DNA of 64,000 nucleotides from an uncultured Actinomycetes bacterium (lineage in GTDB: Bacteria > Actinomycetota > Actinomycetes > Mycobacteriales > Nakamurellaceae), in assembly GCA_937926105.1 (NCBI GenBank), contig CALANS010000049.1, positions 39,438 through 103,437 on the forward strand, in the 5' to 3' direction. This document shows positions 56,964 through 64,000 of this stretch, in pieces. Within the stretch, counting starts at the first letter, position 1, and each line of letters starts with the position of its first letter. Under the pieces are notes generated by a model. It saw only the letters and a list, made by a program, of their open reading frames with translations. It did not search any database and had not been told where the DNA came from. Made by a program: the position numbers and the translations under genes.

Positions 56964-57326
56964 TCAGCCTCCCGGTGCGACGTCGTCCGGTCCGAACACC
57001 GGGCGCACCCGGTACTCGCCCCGTCCGAGAATGGACAGGAACTGCTTCACCGAATCCACGGCGTCCTCCCGGCCGGGAACGTCGATCAGCGCCCAGCCGC
57101 CCACCAGCTCCTTCGCCTCGGTGAAGGGCCCGTCGGTCACGGTGAACTCGCCGTCGGCGAGGGTGATCTTTGCGCCGAGCGCGGTGGGGCCGAACGCCCC
57201 GGTGGCCGCCAGTACGCCGGCTCGCGCTGATTCCTCGATGTAGCGGCCCATCCGGGACTGCAGCTCGGGCGACGGCTCGGGTACCGGCTCGGACTCGTCC
57301 CCGAAGGTGTAGCAGAAATACCGCAT
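56964..57326 (-). CDS. YCII-related (DGPF domain) protein
   Basis: 120 residues: MRYFCYTFGDESE, GAKITLADGEFTVTDGPFTEAKELVGGW. The DGPF block names the family. Small cytoplasmic proteins of unknown function that accompany ECF42 sigma factors. About 48 percent identical by eye to the next gene upstream, so a tandem duplication. Confidence 0.88.
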   Translation of the reverse strand: MRYFCYTFGDESEPVPEPSPELQSRMGRYIEESARAGVLAATGAFGPTALGAKITLADGEFTVTDGPFTEAKELVGGWALIDVPGREDAVDSVKQFLSILGRGEYRVRPVFGPDDVAPGG

Positions 57327-57372
57327 GACTGGCTCCTGGTGGTGAGGTGTCGAGGGGTGACGCGTCGGGAGG

Positions 57373-57732
57373 TCAGCCCGCCGGGGTGTCCTCCGGGCCG
57401 AACACCTGGCGGATCCGGTACTCGCCGGGTCCGGCGAGCGAGGCGAACCGCTTGACCAGCCCCACCGCCTCCTCCTTGGAGCGCACGTCGATCAGCGCCC
57501 AGCCGCCGATCAGCTCCTTGGCCTCGGCGAACGGCCCGTCGGTCACGGTGAACTCCCCGTCGGTCAGGGTGACCTTGGCACCCATCGCGGTCGGCGCCAT
57601 GCCGCCGGTGGCCACCAACCAGCCCTCCCGGTTGGCCTGGGCAACGAACTCGTCCATGGTGGCCATCATGGCCGGATCGGGCGGGGGCATCGGGACCGAT
57701 TCGTCGCCCAGCGTGTAGCAGAAGAAGCGCAT
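57373..57732 (-). CDS. YCII-related (DGPF domain) protein
   Basis: 119 residues: RFFCYTLGDESVPMPPPDP, GAKVTLTDGEFTVTDGPFAE, ELIGGWALIDV. Paralogue of the following gene, 46 bases away, and first gene of the sigma factor operon. Confidence 0.88.
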   Translation of the reverse strand: MRFFCYTLGDESVPMPPPDPAMMATMDEFVAQANREGWLVATGGMAPTAMGAKVTLTDGEFTVTDGPFAEAKELIGGWALIDVRSKEEAVGLVKRFASLAGPGEYRIRQVFGPEDTPAG

Positions 57733-57912
57733 GGTGGTGACTCCCTTCGATTCGGCGGCCGTATCGAGCCACCCGGCGCCGGTCGGTCCGGCGCTCTACC
57801 TGTGCGTCGTTCGGCATCGGGCCATCTCGACATGCCTCGCCGAGTTTCTTTCCACGTCTCATGCTCGCCCGTCGCGCGGGTCCGGCTGCCGCCGCGCGGG
57901 GCCGGTTCGCGG

Positions 57913-59361
57913 CTATGGCCGGGCCAGCACGCTGGCCAGTGCCGCGCAGAGCCGGGCGATCGCCGCGGTGAAGGCATGGCTGGCCGGCGTGCCGTACCCG
58001 ACCAGCAGCGCCGGCGGATCACCGTCGGCCGGGGTGGCCCGGTAGCGGGACAGGCCCTCGACGAGCACGCCGTGCCGGGCCGCCGCGCGGACGGCGGCCG
58101 CCTCCGGTACCCCGTCGGGCAGCCGGAGCACGGCGTGCATGCCAGCGGCGATGCCGGTGACGTGCACGGCGGGGATCTCCCGGCCGAGGGCGGCCACCAG
58201 GGTGTCTCGACGCCGCCGGTAGATCACCCGGGTGCGGCGGACCTGCCGGTCGTAACGGCCGGTGTCGATGAACTCGGCGAGGGTGAGCTGGTCGAGGGCG
58301 GGCGGACACCGATCGCGCAGCACATGCCCGCCCACGACCGCCGCCACCAACCGGGGCGGCAGCACCAACCAGCTCAGCCGCAGACCCGGCGCCAGCGACT
58401 TGCTGGCTGTCCCGGCGTACACCACGTGGTCCGGGTCGAGCGCCTGCAGCGCGCCGACGGGTTGTCTGTCGTACCGGTACTCGCCGTCGTAGTCGTCCTC
58501 GATGATCAGCGCGTCCTGCCCGCGGGCCCAGCGCACCGCGGCCGCGCGCCGGTCCGCGGCCAGAGTGACCCCGAGGGGGAACTGATGGGCCGGCGTGAGG
58601 ATGGCGCCGGCCATGCTCCGGTCGGGCGCTCCCGTCAGGGCCGCGAGGTCGGCGCCGCCGCCGTCCACCGGCAGCGGATGGACCCGCAGCCCGGCCGCCG
58701 ACAGCAGCGAGCGGTGCGCGGGGTGTCCGTAGCGCTCGACACCGATGCCGGTCTCTCCGCCGCGCCGCAGGGTCTCCGCCAGCACGCTCAGACCGTGGGC
58801 GTACCCGGCGCACACCACCACGGTGTCGGGCTGCACCACCACGCCCCGTGCCCGCGACAGGTATCCCGCCAGCGCCGCACGCAGCTCCGGGCGCCCGCGC
58901 GGATCGCCGTACCCCAGTGCATCGTGCGGCGCCCGTGCCACCGCCCGTCGCGCGGCGGCCAGCCACTGCACGCGCGGGAACTCCGACAGAGCCGGAACTC
59001 CTGCCCGCAGGTCGAACCGGGAGGCACCGCGCGGAACCGGCCCCGCCTCGCCGGACTCCGTCACCGACGTTTCCGACGCCCGGGTCGCCGTCGGGCCGGG
59101 CCGCTCGGCCACCCGGGTGCCGGAGCCCTGCCGGGCCGCCAGCCACCCCTCGGCGACCAGCTGTGTATAAGCCTCGGCGACGGTGTTGCGGGCGACGCCC
59201 AGGTCGGCAGCCAGCGCTCGCGAGGATGGCAAGCGAGCTCCCGGATGCAGCCGGCCATCTCGGACCGCCTCGCGCAGCGCGCGCTCCAGACCGGCACGAG
59301 CCCCGCGACCCAGCGGAGGCAGATGCAGGTCGACTCCCGAAATGGCCCATGAATTGCTCAT
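57913..59361 (-). CDS. MocR-type PLP-dependent transcriptional regulator
   Basis: 482 residues. An N-terminal GntR winged helix (ALREAVRDGRLHPGARLPSS, LGVARNTVAEAYTQLVAEG) and a C-terminal class I aminotransferase-like domain with the PLP Lys in TASKSLAPGLRLSWLVLP. MocR proteins bind PLP and an amino ligand rather than catalyse transamination. Divergent from the AhpD-like gene with 47 bases between, its probable target. Confidence 0.9.
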   Translation of the reverse strand: MSNSWAISGVDLHLPPLGRGARAGLERALREAVRDGRLHPGARLPSSRALAADLGVARNTVAEAYTQLVAEGWLAARQGSGTRVAERPGPTATRASETSVTESGEAGPVPRGASRFDLRAGVPALSEFPRVQWLAAARRAVARAPHDALGYGDPRGRPELRAALAGYLSRARGVVVQPDTVVVCAGYAHGLSVLAETLRRGGETGIGVERYGHPAHRSLLSAAGLRVHPLPVDGGGADLAALTGAPDRSMAGAILTPAHQFPLGVTLAADRRAAAVRWARGQDALIIEDDYDGEYRYDRQPVGALQALDPDHVVYAGTASKSLAPGLRLSWLVLPPRLVAAVVGGHVLRDRCPPALDQLTLAEFIDTGRYDRQVRRTRVIYRRRRDTLVAALGREIPAVHVTGIAAGMHAVLRLPDGVPEAAAVRAAARHGVLVEGLSRYRATPADGDPPALLVGYGTPASHAFTAAIARLCAALASVLARP

Positions 59362-59386
59362 CAGATTGGACCCTACCCATGGGCCA
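59343..59386. promoter_or_regulatory. Inverted repeat between MocR and AhpD-like genes
   Basis: TGGCCCAT (59343-59350, inside the MocR start) and ATGGGCCA (59379-59386) form an 8-base inverted repeat. Candidate MocR operator controlling both divergent genes (inference). Confidence 0.4.
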
Positions 59387-59408
59387 CTGTGCTCCTATCG
59401 TGGTCTGC

Positions 59409-59933
59409 ATGACAACCACACCCGCGCCCTCGTCGAGCGCCATCACTCCCCCACCCGACACTGTCGAGATCCCGATCCGGCTGGACTTCGACGCGCACGC
59501 CGAACGCTTCGGCCGGGCGATGATCCAGCTGGACCACGCGGCCACCACCGAACTGGACCGGGTCGAGTTCGACCACCGGCTCCGCGAGCTGGTGCGGGCC
59601 CGGGCATCGCAGCTCAACGGCTGCGCCTACTGCGTGGACATGCACACCAAGGACGCTCGTGCCGTCGGCGAGACCGAGCAACGCATCTACGCGCTGCCGG
59701 TCTGGCGCGAGACGCCGTTCTTCACCGCGCGCGAGCGCGCTGCCCTGGCGTTCACCGAATCCGTCACCCGGGTCTCGGAAAGCCACGTGCCGGACGAGGA
59801 CTTTGCCGCGGTCGCGGCCGAGTTCAGCCCGGACGAGATTGCCGCCCTACTGAGCCTGATCGTCACCATCAACGCCTGGAACGCCATCGGCGTCGCGAGC
59901 CGGGCCTGGACGCCGGGTTCCTATCAGCGGTGA
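59409..59933 (+). CDS. Carboxymuconolactone decarboxylase/AhpD-like protein
   Basis: 174 residues. The redox CxxC motif with downstream His is intact: LNGCAYCVDMHTKDAR. Matches alkylhydroperoxidase AhpD-core proteins, helical trimers with peroxidase activity. Probably induced through the adjacent MocR regulator. The ATG at 59409 begins the recognisable protein. Confidence 0.88.
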   Translation: MTTTPAPSSSAITPPPDTVEIPIRLDFDAHAERFGRAMIQLDHAATTELDRVEFDHRLRELVRARASQLNGCAYCVDMHTKDARAVGETEQRIYALPVWRETPFFTARERAALAFTESVTRVSESHVPDEDFAAVAAEFSPDEIAALLSLIVTINAWNAIGVASRAWTPGSYQR

Positions 59934-59956
59934 CGGGTGCAGCGGCCGACGGACGT

Positions 59957-61066
59957 TCAGCTCCTCGGCTGATCGCTCGGCGTGCCCCAGGTCACCGGGG
60001 TGCCGTGCGGCGGTGCCTCCCCGATGATCCGTTCCTCGCCCCCAGGCCAGGCCCGCACCACGATCACGAAACGGTGCTGACCATCCGGGGCCAGCCGCCG
60101 CGGCTCGAATGCAAGGTGCGCGAACGGGGCCGAGTCCGTTGCCGTGGCGCCGATCTCATCGAGACGCGCGAGCACACGTCGCTGCTCCTGATCGGGCATG
60201 TACTGCCACATCACCGAGTGCCACAGTACGGTCAACGATCCGTCGGACACCGTCAGGTCGGCGAGGAAGTCGGCGGCACCGGCACGCACCAGCCGGGCCG
60301 GATATTCCCGCGCGACCAGGATGGCGCCACGCAGCCGGCGAAGCCGGTCTGCCTGATCGGGCCAGACAAACGAGGTCAGCACCCTGGCACCCTCGTCGGT
60401 GGTCGGGTCGATGGGGTTCAGATCGCCGCCCACTCGTTCGGCGATCCGCACCGGTACCGGCGCGTCGGTCGGCCGGTTGCTCCATGCCGGATCCAGCTCG
60501 ACCGGCGACAGCAGACCCCACACGGAACCGTCGGAGGAGCGGTATCGGAAGTGGTCGGCCCGCAGGTTAAGCCCGCCGGAACAACCGATCTCCCACAGCC
60601 GCACCGGTTTCGGGTCGTCCGCGTTCAGGATCGCCAGGGCTCCGAGCAGCGCCGCGGAGCGGCCGACCTCATTGGTCTGTGGTGCGTGCGCCAGCCCGGC
60701 GGACACCTCCAGCGGGTCGGATTGGAACAGGTGCCGCAGCGCGGGCCAGGCGGCCGCCGCATCCCCGTCACCGCCCGCGCTCGGGTAGTGCGCGGCCAGA
60801 TCCGGCGCCTGCCCGGCGAGGACCAGCTGGTGCACCGAGCCCATCAGCCGCAGCGCCAGCGCCGACGGTCCGGCATCCTCCTCGTGGCCGGCCAGCACCG
60901 CGGCGGCGGGGCCGTCGGCCAGCACATCGTCGGCGACGCGGTCCAGCAGCGCCGCGTACAGCGGTGATCCGAGCGCGGCACAGGCGCGCGCCTGAATGCG
61001 GACCAGCTCTGCCATCCGCGCCGCCGTCACGGATCGCAGGGTATGCCTGACCTCCGTCGCGTCCAC
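59957..61066 (-). CDS. DUF2332 family protein
   Basis: About 369 residues. LYAALLDRVADDVLADGP, QTNEVGRSAALLGALAIL, LWEIGCSGGLNLRADHFRY and VLWHSVMWQYMPDQEQRRV match the actinobacterial DUF2332 family. The GCSGGLNL segment resembles an AdoMet-binding loop, so a methyltransferase-like fold is possible but unproven. GTG 61066 is favoured; ATG 61015 is an alternative. Confidence 0.8.
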   Translation of the reverse strand: MDATEVRHTLRSVTAARMAELVRIQARACAALGSPLYAALLDRVADDVLADGPAAAVLAGHEEDAGPSALALRLMGSVHQLVLAGQAPDLAAHYPSAGGDGDAAAAWPALRHLFQSDPLEVSAGLAHAPQTNEVGRSAALLGALAILNADDPKPVRLWEIGCSGGLNLRADHFRYRSSDGSVWGLLSPVELDPAWSNRPTDAPVPVRIAERVGGDLNPIDPTTDEGARVLTSFVWPDQADRLRRLRGAILVAREYPARLVRAGAADFLADLTVSDGSLTVLWHSVMWQYMPDQEQRRVLARLDEIGATATDSAPFAHLAFEPRRLAPDGQHRFVIVVRAWPGGEERIIGEAPPHGTPVTWGTPSDQPRS

Positions 61067-61246
61067 GCGCGGCAGGGTCGGATCGCACCAGCCCCTCGGC
61101 GGGAACCTCCGGCCCGGCGAACCGGGTCCCATTTGGCCGAAGGACGTCGACTCTGTCCGAAACGACGTTCCCGCGGGAACGCGTGCGTTCCGAGCACCGT
61201 AGGCCACAGGGTGCAACAAACGCCGGGCATGGGGTGTCCTTATTCC

Positions 61247-61846
61247 ATGGACAGCCGCGCGGAGGCGACGAGCGACCCATCGTCGTCGGCGGCGGTGGCG
61301 CATACCGATCAGGCCGGGTCGCCCGGCTCGCGGACCTTCCGGCAGCTATTCCACGACGAGTTCGGCGGCATGGTCGCACTGGCCAGGCTCTTGGGCAGCG
61401 ACGACCCGGAGAACACGGCGCAGGAGGCGTTCGTCCGGCTGCACTCTCGCTGGGACTCCCTGCACGATCCGGCGGCGGCGGTCGGCTACCTGCGCACGTC
61501 GGTGGTGCGGCTGAGCCGCAACCGGCTGCGGCACCTGGCGGTGGTACGTCGCCATGCCCGCACCGAGCACCCCGGCGATCACACCCCCGCCGAGTCGGCC
61601 GAGGCCGATGCCCTGCAGCGGGCCGACGTCCAGGCGGTGCGGTCGGCGCTGGACCGGCTCCCGGCCGCACGCCGCGCAGCACTCGTGCTGCGCTTCTACG
61701 CCGACCTGCCCTACGACGAAATCGCCGAGGCGCTGCGCTGCCCGGCGGCCACCGCCCGCTCGCACGTGCGCCGCGGCCTGGCCGAGCTGGCGCGACTGCT
61801 GGGCGAACGGAACGACGACTCTTCGAATCAAGGAGAACGGCGATGA
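61247..61846 (+). CDS. ECF RNA polymerase sigma factor, SigE-like
   Basis: About 199 residues. Region 2 (GGMVALARLLGSDDPENTAQEAFVRL) and region 4 (LVLRFYADLPYDEIAEALRC, ATARSHVRRGLAELARLLG). It directs RNA polymerase to a stress regulon. Coupled by an ATGA overlap to a single-pass membrane protein that may be its anti-sigma partner. Start ATG 61247; ATG 61229 also possible. Confidence 0.88.
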   Translation: MDSRAEATSDPSSSAAVAHTDQAGSPGSRTFRQLFHDEFGGMVALARLLGSDDPENTAQEAFVRLHSRWDSLHDPAAAVGYLRTSVVRLSRNRLRHLAVVRRHARTEHPGDHTPAESAEADALQRADVQAVRSALDRLPAARRAALVLRFYADLPYDEIAEALRCPAATARSHVRRGLAELARLLGERNDDSSNQGERR

Positions 61847-62829
61847 CGAGGCTCGAAGACCGGTTGCGACGAGCGCTCCGGGACGGCGCGGGACGACGCG
61901 CGGCCAGCGACTCCGATTGGGACGAGTTCGAATCCAGGCTGGCGCGGCCGACCCGGCGACGGTGGGGCATCGGCTGGCGCGCGCCACTGATCGCCGCCGC
62001 GGCGGTCGCCATCATCGCCGTCACCACGTCGGCCATCGTCACCGGCGGGTTCGGCCTCGCCGGACGCGACACCGCGAGCGGCGCCGGAACCGGTACCCCG
62101 GTGACGATCTCGATCGCACCCCCGACCGTGGCTGCCCACGACGCCGGCGGCGCCGTGGACGGTGGGCCGAGTACTGGGGCGTCGCCGGCGGGCCCGTCAC
62201 CGATCGACACGGCGCCCGGCACCGTCACGCTGATGTTCGCGGGCGGTCAGCCGCCGCAGGCCACGCTGCGCTGGCGCCTGGCGGTCGGTGGCGCCTCGAC
62301 GCCCACCGCGGGGTACGACACGACGTCGGACGGCTCCCCGCTCGGGTACGTCGACACGACCGGCCCCACCCTGGTCGAGGGCCATCGCTACCTGTGGGGC
62401 GCCGTCGGCCCGAACGTGGCTCAGGTACAGATCGGCGTGGTTCAGCCGCCCCGGCCCGGAGACGTCGATCCGGGCTTTCACGTGGGCCCGCACTGGACCA
62501 TCGACTCCGGCACCGGCACCGCGTTCTCGCTGCCCGAGGCGGCCACCACCGTGTGGACCGACCTCGGCGGCGGGTGGCACGGCTTCGCCGTCCAGATCCC
62601 GCGCGACGCCACGTCGGCCAGCGTGGTGGCGCTCAGCGCGCGCGGCGAGTTCACCCAGATCCGCGAGTTCGACCTGGCTGCTGGCACCGCCACAGATCAG
62701 CCGCTGCCCGAGCAGACCACCCCACCGGCCGCGACCGGCACCCGGACAACGCTGTCGCCCGGCGCCCCGGACAACGCCCCGGACAACGCCCCGGACGCTC
62801 CGCCGATGACTCCCGGCCCGAGTTCCTGA
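61843..62829 (+). CDS. Single-pass membrane protein, putative anti-sigma partner
   Basis: 328 residues: a ~45-residue charged cytoplasmic start (TRLEDRLRRALRDGAGRRAA), one membrane helix (APLIAAAAVAIIAVTTSAIV) and a secreted-side domain of unknown fold, ending in a Pro/Ala/Asn-rich tail with an APDN repeat (three near-copies). AGGAGAACGGCG precedes the ATG. No zinc-type HxxxCxxC motif, so it would be a non-ZAS anti-sigma if it is one at all. Confidence 0.7.
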   Translation: MTRLEDRLRRALRDGAGRRAASDSDWDEFESRLARPTRRRWGIGWRAPLIAAAAVAIIAVTTSAIVTGGFGLAGRDTASGAGTGTPVTISIAPPTVAAHDAGGAVDGGPSTGASPAGPSPIDTAPGTVTLMFAGGQPPQATLRWRLAVGGASTPTAGYDTTSDGSPLGYVDTTGPTLVEGHRYLWGAVGPNVAQVQIGVVQPPRPGDVDPGFHVGPHWTIDSGTGTAFSLPEAATTVWTDLGGGWHGFAVQIPRDATSASVVALSARGEFTQIREFDLAAGTATDQPLPEQTTPPAATGTRTTLSPGAPDNAPDNAPDAPPMTPGPSS

Positions 62830-62850
62830 AGAAGCGCGCCGAGTCGTCCC

Positions 62851-62956
62851 GACCCACCCCGGATCCGGACCCGCCCGGGACCCGCCGTTGGCCCGACCCA
62901 CCCCGGATCCGGACCCGCCCGGGACCCACCGTTGGCCCGACCCACCCGCGGGCCCG
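62851..62956. repeat. 44-bp tandem repeat, about 2.4 units
   Basis: Units at 62851-62894 and 62895-62938 begin GACCCACCCCGGATCCGGAC and differ at one base; a third partial copy follows to 62956. Non-coding and GC-rich, between the membrane protein and DNA glycosylase genes. Confidence 0.8.
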
Positions 62957-62960
62957 TCCA

Positions 62961-63022
62961 AGCAACGGTTCCATCGTCCTAGCAATGGTTGCAACCGTTG
63001 CTTGGACGACGGAACCGTTGCT
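62961..63022. repeat. 62-bp palindromic array of AGCAAYGGTT
   Basis: Two 30-base arms (62961-62990 and 62993-63022) around a GC centre match at 27 of 30 positions. Each arm holds two AGCAAYGGTT decamers spaced by 20 bases. It would make a 30-bp hairpin in RNA or a symmetrical protein-binding site; no gene lies in it. Confidence 0.85.
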
Positions 63023-63087
63023 CGGATGCGGCAAACACCGGCCCCCACCTGACCTGCGGGGGCCGGCACGATGGCACACTTCGCACC

Positions 63088-63921
63088 ATGCCCGAAGGCC
63101 ACGTCACTCACCGGCTGGCCGACACGATCTCGGCGGAGTTCGGCGGGCAGACCGTCACCTCGACCAGCCCGCAGGGGCGGTTCGCCGACCAGGCCGCCCG
63201 AATCACCGGCCGGGTGCTCACCGCGGGTGAGGCCTATGGCAAGCATCTCTTCGTCGCCTTCGACGGGATCGAGGACCGGGCGCATGTGCACCTGGGGCTG
63301 GCCGGCAAACTGCAGTTCGGCGCCGGGATGCCTCCCGCGCCGGTGGGCGCGATCCGCTGGCGGATGGCCGGCGACCGTGGTTACGCGGACCTGCGGGGTC
63401 CGGCCGCCTGCGACCTGTTGCGTCCCGACGAGGTGACGGCGCTGCTGGCCAGGCTCGGTCCGGACCCGCTGCGCCCCGACGCCAACCCGGAGGTCGGCTG
63501 GCAGCGGGTGCACTCCTCGTCCATGTCGATCGCCGCGCTGCTGATGGACCAGCGGGTGGCCGCCGGAGTCGGCAACATCTTCCGCGCCGAGGTGCTCTAC
63601 CGGCACCGGCTGGACCCGATGATGGCCGGCCGGCTGCTGCGCCGAGCCGAGTGGGACGCCCTCTGGGACGATCTGGTCGAGTTGATGCATGCGGCGTTGG
63701 CCATCGGCCGGATCGACACCGTGCGCCCGGAACACATGCCCGAGGTGATGGGCCGGCCGCCGCGGGTGGACCGCCATGGCGGCGAGGTGTACGTCTACCG
63801 GCGCTCCGGGCAGCACTGCCACGTGTGCGGGTCGGTGGTGCGCACCACGGAGCTGGCCGGCCGGAACCTGTTCTGGTGCCCGGGATGCCAGCGAAAGACC
63901 CGCCGCACCGTGCCGCGCTAA
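63088..63921 (+). CDS. Fpg/Nei family DNA glycosylase (Nei2-like)
   Basis: 277 residues. The N-terminus MPEGHVTHRLA lacks the PELP of Fpg and fits actinobacterial Nei2-type endonuclease VIII. GKHLFVAF, a helix-two-turn-helix (QRVAAGVGNIFRAEVL) and a C-terminal zinc finger CHVCG...CPGCQRKT are present. It removes oxidised pyrimidines and cleaves the abasic site. The catalytic Pro after Met is present. Confidence 0.9.
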   Translation: MPEGHVTHRLADTISAEFGGQTVTSTSPQGRFADQAARITGRVLTAGEAYGKHLFVAFDGIEDRAHVHLGLAGKLQFGAGMPPAPVGAIRWRMAGDRGYADLRGPAACDLLRPDEVTALLARLGPDPLRPDANPEVGWQRVHSSSMSIAALLMDQRVAAGVGNIFRAEVLYRHRLDPMMAGRLLRRAEWDALWDDLVELMHAALAIGRIDTVRPEHMPEVMGRPPRVDRHGGEVYVYRRSGQHCHVCGSVVRTTELAGRNLFWCPGCQRKTRRTVPR

Positions 63922-63946
63922 GTACATCCCCGCATTCAGCACGCCG

Positions 63947-64000
63947 CCGCGCTGGGCACGCCCCCGCACCGTGCCGCGCTGGGCACGCCCCCGCACCGTG
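63947..64000. repeat. 27-bp tandem repeat running off the window end
   Basis: Two identical 27-base units, 63947-63973 and 63974-64000, each starting CCGCGCTGGGCACGCCCCCG. The final 3' part of the Nei-like gene (CGCACCGTGCCGCGCT, 63904-63919) resembles the unit junction, so the array may have grown from the gene end. Continuation beyond the window is unknown. Confidence 0.8.

Noticed and set aside
58019..59617. 532-codon frame overlapping the MocR gene in another frame
   Set aside because: Arg/Gly/Ala-rich shadow without motifs; the MocR frame has both HTH and PLP signatures.
62851..62956. Possible CRISPR-like repeat array
   Set aside because: Units are directly contiguous with no spacers and no cas genes nearby.
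62197..63996. 599-codon minus-strand frame over the membrane protein and glycosylase genes
   Set aside because: Antisense shadow; contains the tandem repeats read as protein.

Overview
This is a GC-rich actinobacterial chromosome segment. The order cspA, leuA, then divergent ask-asd, a SAM-IV riboswitch, a Leu leader-peptide attenuator, frequent GTG starts and 4-bp ATGA/GTGA overlaps all point to the Mycobacteriales (Nocardia/Rhodococcus/Gordonia-like) or a close relative. The species cannot be named from the sequence alone. No tRNA, rRNA or CRISPR array was seen.

Layout. (A) 1-10055, all minus: a NitT/TauT-type ABC importer with its own GntR regulator and an amidohydrolase, followed by a second catabolic run (enolase-like protein, SDR, acyl-CoA dehydrogenase, 2-hydroxyacid dehydrogenase, crotonase). 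It looks like uptake and beta-oxidation-like breakdown of a small organic acid or amide. (B) 10062-11328: decayed IS256 and IS30 transposase remnants, then two convergent MFS transporters. (C) 12557-25265, all minus: a dipeptide/oligopeptide ABC importer (binding protein, two permeases, two ATPases), M19 dipeptidase, CapA-like phosphatase, amidohydrolase, hydantoin/Asp-Glu racemase, M20 carbamoylase-type amidase and an MFS protein. It is divergently flanked by a double-domain Lrp regulator. This looks like import, hydrolysis and racemisation of a peptide- or hydantoin-like compound. Parts A-C have visibly lower GC than the rest and resemble an accessory region.

(D) 26795-30935, minus: a sulfur operon (O-acetylhomoserine sulfhydrylase, CoA-binding protein, OsmC-like protein, flavin monooxygenase) behind a SAM-IV riboswitch and a Cys-containing small ORF. 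(E) 31067-40813: an unassigned catabolic locus. An XRE-cupin regulator is divergent from an M24 creatinase-like enzyme, a bicupin, a degenerate SDR and a 3-hydroxyisobutyrate-type dehydrogenase. These converge on a GntR-VOC pair, which is in turn divergent from a fused 2-oxoacid dehydrogenase E1 and an E2. Two of its enzymes lack textbook catalytic residues, making it the best candidate for undescribed chemistry.

(F) 40862-64000: housekeeping and mixed genes. These include a SGNH hydrolase, CopD-like membrane protein, DUF2510/LURP-one protein, S9 peptidase, acyl-CoA synthetase, a frameshifted lipoprotein, AlkD-like protein, asd, ask, leuA, cspA, fatty-acid desaturase, an ECF42-type sigma factor with two DGPF/YCII proteins, a MocR regulator with a divergent AhpD-like protein, a DUF2332 protein, an ECF sigma factor with a membrane partner, and an Nei-type glycosylase. 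Several short repeats and palindromes are unexplained: a 51-bp repeat present twice, a 62-bp palindromic array and two tandem repeats.
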